In this document: piece after piece, positions 1 through 6,246 of the stretch
How positions within the stretch are numbered: the first letter of the stretch is position 1
How the letters are laid out: every line of letters starts with the position of its first letter
Origin: Clostridiales bacterium
Lineage (GTDB): Bacteria; Bacillota; Clostridia; Lachnospirales; Anaerotignaceae
DNA length: 29,645 nt
Reading direction: 5' to 3'
Assembly (NCBI GenBank): GCA_019423725.1
Contig: JAHZAW010000010.1
Span: forward strand, 1-29,645
Made by a program: the position numbers and the translations under genes
The notes under the pieces: model-generated
Seen by the model: the letters and a program-made list of their open reading frames with translations, nothing else
What the model was told of the DNA's origin: nothing
The model's database searches: none

Positions 1-50
1 GCAGAGGACTGAAAATCCTCGTGTCACTGGTTCGATTCCGGTTCTGGGCA
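1..50 (+). tRNA. tRNA-Phe (GAA), 3' part only
   Basis: The window opens inside a tRNA. The anticodon stem GAGGA/TCCTC encloses the loop CTGAAAA, giving anticodon GAA (Phe). The T arm ACTGG-TTCGATT-CCGGT and the 3' acceptor strand TCTGGGC plus discriminator A follow. CCA is not encoded, as is common in Clostridia. The D arm and 5' acceptor strand lie before the window, so the gene is cut by the window edge and not by a mutation. Confidence 0.93.
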
Positions 51-53
51 CTT

Positions 54-251
54 TTAAAGACGAACAGAAAGCTGTTCGTCTTTTTTATTGTTCTTTCCTT
101 TAATCATATATTTCTGAAATATCACAGGGCTGCTGCCGCCTTTAAGTATCCTGATTTTTTTCTTCAGCTGTATATTCAGCATAAGCCGTATATCATAAGG
201 ACAATTGCTACCTATTGCCGATGCCTCATATCCATTGACACAGAAATTCAT
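54..251 (-). other. Possible small ORF or decayed gene remnant
   Basis: A 65-codon frame starts at ATG 251 on the minus strand. Its middle (about 82-250) is richer in GC than the flanks and uses codons like those of real genes here (CTT, ATA, GGC), which hints at present or former coding. Against a live gene, there is no clear ribosome binding site and the last codons run through the tRNA-Phe terminator hairpin, so the C-terminus is made of terminator sequence. I do not recognise the product. A segment KKKIRILKGGSSPVIF faintly recalls small beta-barrel domains such as FeoA, but this is too weak to name. A remnant is as likely as a gene. Confidence 0.22.
56..86 (+). terminator. Intrinsic terminator after tRNA-Phe
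   Basis: A 9-bp stem GACGAACAG/CTGTTCGTC (59-67 and 72-80) with loop AAAG is followed by TTTTTT. It lies 5 bases after the tRNA and ends that transcript. Confidence 0.9.
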
Positions 252-501
252 TTGATCTTCGTTCTTTATTTCAAAATACTTTCATTAAATATTGGGGCAT
301 ATAGCATATCATATTTGCTTCTTTACCTTTTATGTGTTAAACTATTTATGTCAGTATTTTGGTTTTTAATTTTACTATGCTCCTGATGTGTATTTTGCGT
401 AACTGGCAGGTCACGCTTTTATATGCATCGGGAGTTTTTCTTTTGTATACATTTATTAATCTATACTCAGCCATGCGGCTTCCGTGTGGCTTTATTTATA
501 C
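252..501. other. AT-rich spacer with two plus-strand hairpins, no gene seen
   Basis: No convincing coding frame is present. Two small hairpins followed by T-rich DNA point along the plus strand. One is at 397-416 (GCGT/ACGC outer pairs, then TTTTAT). The other is at 470-490 (GCCATGCGG/CCGTGTGGC with two G-T pairs, loop CTT, then TTTATTTATA). They could be backup terminators for the tRNA-Phe transcript or for a short RNA, but no promoter was found. The spacer also holds one copy of an 18-base repeat (286-303). Confidence 0.4.
286..303. repeat. Copy 1 of an exact 18-base dispersed repeat
   Basis: TAAATATTGGGGCATATA occurs here and again at 22981-22998 in the same orientation, both times in non-coding AT-rich DNA. 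The match stops sharply at both ends. Function unknown; a protein binding site or chance are both possible. Confidence 0.4.
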
Positions 502-532
502 AAAAAAAGACCTCGGATAAATCCGAGGTCTT
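502..532 (-). terminator. Intrinsic terminator of the CoA-transferase gene
   Basis: On the minus strand the stem AAGACCTCGGAT/ATCCGAGGTCTT (12 bp) has a 2-base spacer at its centre and is followed by seven T. It lies about 22 bases beyond the stop codon at 555. Confidence 0.92.
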
Positions 533-554
533 AAATAAATCATAGTTGATTAAA

Positions 555-1778
555 TTACTTCTCAACAACGATACCTTTCTCAATGTATTCTTTGATTGTA
601 GCATCATCGTATCCAAGTCCTTTAAGGATTTCTGTAGAGTCTTCACCAAGTCTAGGAGCTCTTCCACGTCCTTCTTCTTCCTTAAGCATAGGATCAACTG
701 TGAACTTGATAGGTGTTCTGATGAAGTAGATGTTCTTTCCATCAGGAGTCTCTTTCTTGAAGATAGAGTCATTAGCCCAAAGCTGAGGGTCATCAGCGAG
801 TTCAGCCATTGTCTGTACTCTTTCGAAAGGAAGGTCAAGTTTTGTAAGGATTTCATCCCACTCATCAAGAGTCTTCTCAGCCATGTAAGGCTCGATAGCT
901 GCTACGAGTTCAGGGATGTTCTGAAGCATAGCTGCGTATGTAGAGAATCTAGGATCCTCGAGAAGCTGAGGAGCGTTAAGACCTTCTTTAGCGAATTTAG
1001 GGAACCAGTTATCATACTGAATAAGAGCAAGCTGGATCCATCTGTGGTCTTTTGTCTTGTATGTTGTACAAACAGCACTGTTTGTCTTTGTTCTTGATGC
1101 AGGAAGCTCTGAGCCGTAATCCTTTGCACCAAGCATCCAGTTAAGGCCGTATGCAGCTGCGTCAAGAAGAGAAACAGTTACTCTCTCGCCTTCGCCAGTC
1201 TTAGCCTGTCTGTAGAGAGCAGCGCAGATACCTGATGAAAGAGCGATACCAGCATAGTCATCACCGAATCCAGATACGGGAACTGCAGGAGCTGTTCCTT
1301 TTTCCATAAGTGAGTTAGCTACGCCACCTCTTGAGAAGTATGCTGTATAGTCGAAACCAGGTTTATCTTTAAGGGGACCATTCTCGCCGTAACCAAGGAT
1401 TGAAGCATGGATAAGTCTAGGGAATTTTTCATGTAATGTTTCCCAGTCAAGACCCATCTTCTTAAGAGCCTGAACACGGTTGTTTGTAAGGAATACATCA
1501 GCTGTAGCAAGAAGCTTTAACATAGCCTCTTTACCTTCCTCTGTTCTTAAGTTAAGGCAGATACCTTTTTTGTTAGCATTCTGAACATCGATACCATAGC
1601 TGTGCTCAGCTGTTTCTGCAGGATAACCGTAGCTAACCTGAGCAGCACGTAAATCGTCTCCCTTAGGTGACTCAACTTTGATAACGTCAGCACCATATGA
1701 AGCAAGAATTCTTCCGCATGAAGGTGCAGCGATATATGTTGACAAGTCTACAACTTTAACGCCTTCCAACTGTTTCAT
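555..1778 (-). CDS. Family III CoA-transferase, FldA/HadA-like
   Basis: A 407-residue family III (CaiB/BaiF) CoA-transferase. These enzymes move CoA between carboxylic acids through an aspartyl-CoA intermediate. D173 in the GFGDDYAG segment (170-177) aligns by context with the catalytic aspartate of formyl-CoA transferase. The N-terminal GVKVVDLSTYIAAPSCGRIL and the stretch GYGENGPLKDKPGFDYTA (129-146) resemble the phenyllactate (FldA) and 2-hydroxyisocaproate (HadA) enzymes of Clostridium, which activate 2-hydroxy acids for dehydration in amino acid fermentation. No dehydratase, activator or Etf gene is nearby, so the substrate is open. The start has a good site, AAGGAGATAGG. The gene stands alone between its own promoter and terminator. 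All 22 isoleucine codons are ATC or ATT, unlike neighbouring genes, suggesting very strong expression. Confidence 0.87.
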   Translation of the reverse strand: MKQLEGVKVVDLSTYIAAPSCGRILASYGADVIKVESPKGDDLRAAQVSYGYPAETAEHSYGIDVQNANKKGICLNLRTEEGKEAMLKLLATADVFLTNNRVQALKKMGLDWETLHEKFPRLIHASILGYGENGPLKDKPGFDYTAYFSRGGVANSLMEKGTAPAVPVSGFGDDYAGIALSSGICAALYRQAKTGEGERVTVSLLDAAAYGLNWMLGAKDYGSELPASRTKTNSAVCTTYKTKDHRWIQLALIQYDNWFPKFAKEGLNAPQLLEDPRFSTYAAMLQNIPELVAAIEPYMAEKTLDEWDEILTKLDLPFERVQTMAELADDPQLWANDSIFKKETPDGKNIYFIRTPIKFTVDPMLKEEEGRGRAPRLGEDSTEILKGLGYDDATIKEYIEKGIVVEK

Positions 1779-1815
1779 AATACCTATCTCCTTTTCATTT
1801 TAAAATATATATTGT

Positions 1816-1922
1816 GTATCCCGTCCTCAAGGATACTTACCCTAACGACCTGCCTGCGAGGCGACAAACCGTTAAGATTTTTGCTGAATGTCATGATATT
1901 CCGACGTATTTCAACAATTCAG
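1816..1922 (-). promoter_or_regulatory. Candidate structured 5' leader of the CoA-transferase gene
   Basis: Read on the minus strand, three successive hairpins lie between the predicted promoter and the ribosome binding site. The first is CTGAAT/ATTCAG (1917-1922 with 1884-1889), extended by weaker inner pairs. The second is AACG/CGTT (1844-1873) enclosing GCCT-CGC-AGGC. The third is GTATCC/GGATAC (1816-1836). This block is more GC-rich than the DNA around it. It matches no riboswitch consensus I know, and no terminator follows it, so any control would act on translation or mRNA stability. Confidence 0.35.
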
Positions 1923-1968
1923 TAAATAATACCTTTTGTTTTCAACACAATCCCATATCACATTAATA

Positions 1969-1997
1969 ATAATATCACTATTGAATAAAATATGCAA
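1969..1997 (-). promoter_or_regulatory. Promoter of the CoA-transferase gene
   Basis: On the minus strand TTGCAT (1992-1997), a 17-base spacer and TATTAT (1969-1974), with TG just before the -10 (extended -10). Transcription would start near 1962, giving a leader of about 184 bases. Confidence 0.5.
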
Positions 1998-2404
1998 CTA
2001 CTTTAAATCATTTTTTAACAATATTTGTTTTTTTGACGTTTTTATAAAAGCTTATCTTTGTATAACATTCTGATTTTATGCAACAGCGACAAAACATTGT
2101 AAAACTTATTTTTTAGCAAAATAATTTTTATATATTCAGACTTTTATACAGATATCAAGTTATCATTTTTGTCTTTCCATAAAATGTTATTTGTCCTGAA
2201 TTTAACCTATTTTTCATTAATTTTTCTGAAAAGCAACAAAAGTTTAACAAAGTATGTTATATCCCTCACAGTGTAGATGTTTTAATATTCTGATTTTTTA
2301 TAATTTATTTTTTCATATATTACAATCCATATTATTACTAAATTACAATGATACATATTACCATACAGCACATGTCATATATCCCATATCCGGATCGAAA
2401 TTTA
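1998..2404. other. Very AT-rich spacer without recognisable content
   Basis: The stretch between the two divergent promoters has no coding frame with a ribosome binding site and no strong hairpin or repeat. I see nothing specific in it. Confidence 0.5.
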
Positions 2405-2434
2405 TTGACTTATGACAAAGCTCCGTTCTATAAT
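2405..2434 (+). promoter_or_regulatory. Promoter of the nitroreductase gene
   Basis: TTGACT (2405-2410), an 18-base spacer and a consensus TATAAT (2429-2434). The ribosome binding site AAGGAGG (2456-2462) and ATG at 2470 follow closely. Confidence 0.8.
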
Positions 2435-2469
2435 AATAAATAATGTTTTGTAATTAAGGAGGCTTTTTT

Positions 2470-2979
2470 ATGAATGTTATGGATGCGATAAAAGCACGCC
2501 GCAGCATCAGAAAATTTGAAGACAAACCCGTTGAAAAAGAAAAAATAGAACTTCTCTTAAGGGCAGCTATGCAGGCTCCCTCAGGAACCAATGAACAGCC
2601 CTGGGAATTCATTGTCGTTGAAAACAAGGATACCCTCGAAAAACTCGCCCATGCCCACGAATATGCCATGGCCATGAAAAACGGCACCCTTGCCATCGTA
2701 GGCCTTGCCAATAAAAAATATTTTATAACCGACTGCCTCTGGGACCAGGATCTCTCAGCAGCCAGTGAAAATATACTTCTTGAGGCAGTTGAGCTCGGCC
2801 TTGGCGCTACATGGATGGCCATCGCACCCTTTGAGGACAGAATGGAATATATAAAAAATCTTTTCTCACTCCCCGATGACGTCATCCCCTTCAACATGAT
2901 GATATTCGGATATCCCGCTAAGGAAAAGGGATTTGAAGACAGATTCAAACCCGAAAGAGTTCATTACGAAAAATACTGA
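2470..2979 (+). CDS. Nitroreductase-family flavoprotein
   Basis: A 169-residue protein of the nitroreductase family: FMN-dependent, usually dimeric cytoplasmic enzymes that reduce nitro compounds, quinones or other acceptors with NAD(P)H. The phosphate-binding N-terminus RRSIRKFEDKPV (10-21), the FMN-contacting segment APSGTNEQPWEF (36-47) and the C-terminal GLGATWMAI (about 108-116) are all in place. The length is at the short end of the family and the gene appears complete. It is transcribed alone from its own promoter, convergent with the EcsC gene. The physiological substrate cannot be told from sequence. Confidence 0.9.
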   Translation: MNVMDAIKARRSIRKFEDKPVEKEKIELLLRAAMQAPSGTNEQPWEFIVVENKDTLEKLAHAHEYAMAMKNGTLAIVGLANKKYFITDCLWDQDLSAASENILLEAVELGLGATWMAIAPFEDRMEYIKNLFSLPDDVIPFNMMIFGYPAKEKGFEDRFKPERVHYEKY

Positions 2980-2986
2980 TAAACAA

Positions 2987-3018
2987 AAAACAGCATACGC
3001 TGATGCGTATGCTGTTTT
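2987..3018. terminator. Bidirectional intrinsic terminator
   Basis: A 14-bp stem AAAACAGCATACGC/GCGTATGCTGTTTT with loop TGAT lies between two convergent genes. T-rich runs follow on both strands (TTTTATTTTT on plus, TTTTTTGTTT on minus), so it can end both the nitroreductase and the EcsC transcripts. Confidence 0.9.
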
Positions 3019-3038
3019 ATTTTTCGGCTTTTTTATTT

Positions 3039-3836
3039 TCAGGCTTCTTTTTCCAGTTCACCTATTTTTTTAACCAGGAATCTTCTTTTATATTTAAGTA
3101 TGGCATAGTCCGTTATCCTGTTCATATAAACAACGTCCCAGGCGCCTCCCACGGCTCCCACAAGAAACATTCCCTGAAGGAACTTCATATATATCATGGC
3201 ATCTGTCATGGACTGAGCCGTCCTTTTCTTCTGCTCCTCAAGGTCGTCCTCTATCATCTTTCCGCTGTCTATGAGCTTGTTCAGCTCCGTATTGTCTTCC
3301 GCAAAGTCAACGCCCTGCTTCATGGCGACCTCTATTATCCTCAGTATAAACAGCCTTTCCTCCGGCGTCTCATAATTATAGCCAAAGCTAAGGGCAGTCT
3401 CATAAATACTTTTGAATACCGCTGCCGTAAATATGGGTATATCCGGTATTCCTACTCCAAGGACGCCTAATCCTATGCCTGAAGCACAGGACACAGCCAT
3501 ATTAACCTTCTTGGCCGTTCCGGCTTTCTTACCAAATTTTTTGAGTCTTTTCTTATCACTTTTAAGACCAAGGGCATATTCGTTGACTTTATAGTCCATC
3601 TCATACTTTTCCTTGTTATATGTCTTTTCGATTATGCCAACTCCCTTGTCAAATATGACCTGGAAGGCTTTATTGAATGCCAGATTTAATGTCTCTCTGA
3701 GTTTTTCCGGTATTTTGGGGTCCAGTTTCTCATTCAAAAACGGTACCTTTGCCTTTATCCTGGCACTTAAAAACTTGTCATCCTTTTTGAGCAGGTCGTT
3801 CCACTCTTTTTCCATGGGCGAACATTTTGTACTCAT
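3039..3836 (-). CDS. EcsC family protein
   Basis: A 265-residue protein of the EcsC family, named after the third gene of the Bacillus ecs locus; the molecular role is unknown. The hallmark is the glycine-rich hydrophobic segment GLGVLGVGIPDIP (122-134) followed by FTAAVFKSIYETALSFGYNY (136-155). A second hydrophobic stretch lies near 218-240, suggesting membrane association. No ecsAB transporter genes are adjacent. The gene follows the citrate synthase gene by only 21 bases, with its own site AAAGGTGATG before ATG 3836, so the two are probably co-transcribed and end at the terminator at 2987-3018. The family assignment is firm, the role is not. Confidence 0.85.
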   Translation of the reverse strand: MSTKCSPMEKEWNDLLKKDDKFLSARIKAKVPFLNEKLDPKIPEKLRETLNLAFNKAFQVIFDKGVGIIEKTYNKEKYEMDYKVNEYALGLKSDKKRLKKFGKKAGTAKKVNMAVSCASGIGLGVLGVGIPDIPIFTAAVFKSIYETALSFGYNYETPEERLFILRIIEVAMKQGVDFAEDNTELNKLIDSGKMIEDDLEEQKKRTAQSMTDAMIYMKFLQGMFLVGAVGGAWDVVYMNRITDYAILKYKRRFLVKKIGELEKEA

Positions 3837-3857
3837 TTTATGTCATCACCTTTTATG

Positions 3858-5213
3858 TTATCTTTCCTCAAGGGGAACGTATTCCCTTTCCTCCATAACA
3901 CTGTCATAGGCCGGACGTATGATCTTATCCATATTTATAAGCTCCTCGATTCGATGGGCGCTCCATCCTACGATACGGGCTATGGCAAATATGGGTGTGT
4001 ATAACTCCAGCGGTATATCAAGCATACTGTAAACAAATCCGCTGTAGAAGTCCACATTCATGCTTACACCTTTATATATACGGCGTTTTTCAGCAATTAC
4101 CTGGGGAGCAAGTCTTTCTACCATGGAATACAGTTTAAAGTCGTCTTCTCTTCCCTTTGCAGCCGCCAGCTTCTGTACAAAGCCTTTGAAAACCTCAGCT
4201 CTGGGGTCTGAAAGTGAATATACCGCATGTCCCATACCATAGATGAGACCTTTTTTATCAAAGGCCTGCTTATCAAGAAGCCTTCCAAGATAATCCTTAA
4301 CTTCGTCCTCATCCTGAAGGTCCTTGATATTTTCCTTGATGTCCTTGAACATCTCAACTACCTTTATATTGGCTCCGCCGTGCTTTGGTCCCTTAAGGGA
4401 TGAAAGTGCCGCAGCTATTACGGAATATGTGTCACTTCCGGCAGATGTAACGACACGGGTCGTAAATGTTGAGTTATTACCGCCGCCATGCTCCATATGA
4501 AGTACCAGAGCTATGTCAAGTACGCTGGCCTCAAGTTTTGTGTAGTTCCTGTCAGGCCTGAGCATAAGGAGTATATTCTCAGCTGTGGAAAGTTTTTCAT
4601 CGGGACGGTGTATATACATACTGTCATCGCAGTCATAGTGGTTATAAGCCTGGTAGCCATATACGGCCAGCATAGGGAAAGTACTTATAAGTCCTAAAGA
4701 CTGTCTTAAAACATTTTCTATGGACTGGTCGCTTATATTCTTATCATAGGCTGCCAGAGTAAGTACACTTTTTGTTATGGAATTCATTATATCTTTGCTG
4801 GGAGCCTTCATAATAACGTCTCTCACAAAGTTTGTGGGAAGAGTTCTGCTGGCTCCAAGCACGCTCTTAAATTCCGCAAGCTGGCTTTCCGTAGGCAGCT
4901 CTCCGAAAATGAGAAGATATGCGACTTCCTCAAAGCCGTATCTTTTATGGGAAAATCCCTTGACCAGATCGATCACGTCATATCCTCTGTACCAGAGACG
5001 GCCGTCACAGGGTATCTTTTTACCATCGACCTTTTTAAATGCTTCTATCCTGGATATATTTGTAAGACCGGTGAGCACACCATTACCATTCTTATCTCTG
5101 AGACCTCTCTGAACACCGTACTTATCAAAGAGAGACTGATCTATATAATCCGCTTTTCTGCATACATCACCATATCTCGATGTAAAATCCAATACATTTT
5201 CTTTTACCGCCAT
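3858..5213 (-). CDS. gltA: Citrate synthase (si type)
   Basis: A 451-residue citrate synthase, which condenses oxaloacetate and acetyl-CoA to citrate, in Clostridia usually to feed 2-oxoglutarate and glutamate synthesis. Active-site residues are present: H242 in EHGGGNNST, H278 in GPKHGG, H329 in GHAVY and D388 in NVDFYSGF, matching the pig enzyme residues H238, H274, H320 and D375. It is longer than typical 370-430 residue bacterial forms, with about 50 extra N-terminal residues. A 2-methylcitrate synthase activity cannot be excluded. No aconitase or isocitrate dehydrogenase gene is adjacent; an EcsC gene follows. Isoleucine codons are a mix of ATA and ATC, as in most genes here. Expression probably starts at the promoter at 5277-5305, with a palindrome between it and the start. 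Confidence 0.93.
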   Translation of the reverse strand: MAVKENVLDFTSRYGDVCRKADYIDQSLFDKYGVQRGLRDKNGNGVLTGLTNISRIEAFKKVDGKKIPCDGRLWYRGYDVIDLVKGFSHKRYGFEEVAYLLIFGELPTESQLAEFKSVLGASRTLPTNFVRDVIMKAPSKDIMNSITKSVLTLAAYDKNISDQSIENVLRQSLGLISTFPMLAVYGYQAYNHYDCDDSMYIHRPDEKLSTAENILLMLRPDRNYTKLEASVLDIALVLHMEHGGGNNSTFTTRVVTSAGSDTYSVIAAALSSLKGPKHGGANIKVVEMFKDIKENIKDLQDEDEVKDYLGRLLDKQAFDKKGLIYGMGHAVYSLSDPRAEVFKGFVQKLAAAKGREDDFKLYSMVERLAPQVIAEKRRIYKGVSMNVDFYSGFVYSMLDIPLELYTPIFAIARIVGWSAHRIEELINMDKIIRPAYDSVMEEREYVPLEER

Positions 5214-5239
5214 TTTTATCGCCTGCCTTCCTAAAATAT

Positions 5240-5256
5240 AATACGAACATCGTATT
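5240..5256. promoter_or_regulatory. Palindrome in the citrate synthase leader, candidate operator
   Basis: AATACGA-ACA-TCGTATT is a perfect 7-3-7 inverted repeat located roughly +14 to +30 relative to the predicted transcription start. A repressor bound here could block elongation. It is too AT-rich to be a good RNA hairpin by itself. The regulator is unknown. Confidence 0.45.
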
Positions 5257-5276
5257 TTTTCATATATAATATATTA

Positions 5277-5305
5277 ATTATAAAGTTTCCTCAAATACAA
5301 GTCAA
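5277..5305 (-). promoter_or_regulatory. Promoter of gltA
   Basis: On the minus strand TTGACT (5300-5305), a 17-base spacer and a consensus TATAAT (5277-5282). Transcription would start near 5270, 57 bases before the ATG. Confidence 0.8.
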
Positions 5306-5655
5306 TGTATAAATTGTTAACTATGTACTAAATATCCTTATAAATATAATGAACCAAGTTAATTTTATTCATATTTCATATAATATTGAGGCGAAAAAAG
5401 GCTGAAATTTTTTTATTATTCTATAAATTTATGAGAAATTTAATCAGGTAAAATTTTAGCGCAGACATTAAAATATTATAAGCTGGAGAGTTGTTTTCAA
5501 ATCTGTCAAAATTTAGTTATTCCGCCAAGACCGTAAAAACAGCCATAAAATTAAAGGCTGGAACGCCCCAGCCTTTTTCAATACCCGCCCTGCAAACGGC
5601 GGGCTGCCGATATTAATTTTTATCCTGTAATTAGCTTCCCAGGCAGGGAAGATAT
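5306..5655. other. AT-rich spacer with hairpins, possible small RNA
   Basis: No coding frame is supported. The plus strand carries AAAGGCTGG/CCAGCCTTT (5553-5561 and 5568-5576) followed by a T run, a good intrinsic terminator with no known gene before it. Next to it are CCCGCC/GGCGGG (5584-5589 and 5598-5603) and CTTCCC/GGGAAG (about 5634-5650). Either a short plus-strand RNA ends at 5578, or these act as backup terminators for the tRNA-Arg transcript on the minus strand. No clear plus-strand promoter was found. Confidence 0.35.
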
Positions 5656-5687
5656 AAAAAGAGGAGCAGGCATATATCCTGCTCCTC
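5656..5687 (-). terminator. Intrinsic terminator after tRNA-Arg
   Basis: On the minus strand the stem GAGGAGCAGG/CCTGCTCCTC (10 bp, 7-base loop) is followed by TTTTT. It starts 6 bases after the tRNA and closes the long minus-strand run that contains glgP. Confidence 0.9.
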
Positions 5688-5692
5688 TGCTC

Positions 5693-5764
5693 TGCACCCT
5701 GCGGGAATCGAACCCGCAGCTTCCGGTCCGGAGCCGAACGCTCTATCCATTGAGCTAAGGGTGC
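5693..5764 (-). tRNA. tRNA-Arg (CCG)
   Basis: A complete cloverleaf: acceptor GCACCCT/AGGGTGC with discriminator A, anticodon loop CTCCGGA giving anticodon CCG (reads CGG), and T arm CTGCGGGTTCGAATCCCGCAG. CCA is not encoded. Its 5' end is only four bases after the stop codon of the preceding protein gene and no promoter fits between, so it is probably cut out of an mRNA. Confidence 0.95.
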
Positions 5765-5768
5765 TTAA

Positions 5769-6188
5769 TCATACGCAGTTTATTCTGTTGAGAAATTCAA
5801 CGGCTATCATCTCAGAGCATATTTTTTCCATAAGGAATCTTCTTGAGCCAAAGGCTCTCATAAGACTTCTGTATTCCTCAAACTGTCCGTAGAACCCAAG
5901 GGCAGCATCACAGGCGTCCGCCGCTGCCGCTCTTATAAGTCTTTCATCTGAAGCGTTTTCGATATCCAGAAGGCCAGCGGCCTCAATGCCGTTCACCGCA
6001 GCCATAACAAAGGGCATAAGTTTTCTGCTCACTATATCAAATACGCCTTTTTGAACATCAAGACTATCACGGGACAGAGCCTCACAGGCTCTGTCCGCAA
6101 AGTCATTATCGTTTTTCCGATCGATATATTCTCTGAATATATGGTCTACTTCCATTCCTTCATCAAAATCTCTGCCAAAACTATACAT
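5769..6188 (-). CDS. Hypothetical protein, 139 residues
   Basis: I do not recognise this protein. It has 139 residues and looks soluble and mostly helical, with an acidic N-terminal third (DFDEGMEVDHIFREYIDRKN), an alanine-rich centre (about 86-98) and a basic patch GSRRFL near 114-119. There is no signal peptide or membrane segment. ATG 6188 has a fitting site, GGGGAG. It lies 58 bases after glgP on the same strand and four bases before tRNA-Arg, so it is probably the last protein gene of that transcript. Codon use is like its neighbours, supporting a real gene. A link to glycogen metabolism is only suggested by position. Confidence 0.72.
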   Translation of the reverse strand: MYSFGRDFDEGMEVDHIFREYIDRKNDNDFADRACEALSRDSLDVQKGVFDIVSRKLMPFVMAAVNGIEAAGLLDIENASDERLIRAAAADACDAALGFYGQFEEYRSLMRAFGSRRFLMEKICSEMIAVEFLNRINCV

Positions 6189-6246
6189 AAACCGGCTCCC
6201 CGATATATTATATGTTAATTATATGCGCTACAGCGTGTCATAGTGC

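Noticed and set aside
21..386. 121-codon plus-strand frame
   Set aside because: Starts inside tRNA-Phe and runs through its terminator; composition is that of AT-rich spacer.
546..1097. 183-codon plus-strand frame across the CoA-transferase gene
   Set aside because: Lies entirely antisense to a well-supported gene, has no ribosome binding site and resembles no family.
3003..3470. 155-codon plus-strand frame across the EcsC gene
   Set aside because: Antisense shadow that begins within the bidirectional terminator.
5450..5535. THF riboswitch suggested by GGAGAGTTG at 5485
   Set aside because: The later conserved part of that riboswitch and the closing helix are missing, and no gene follows on that strand.
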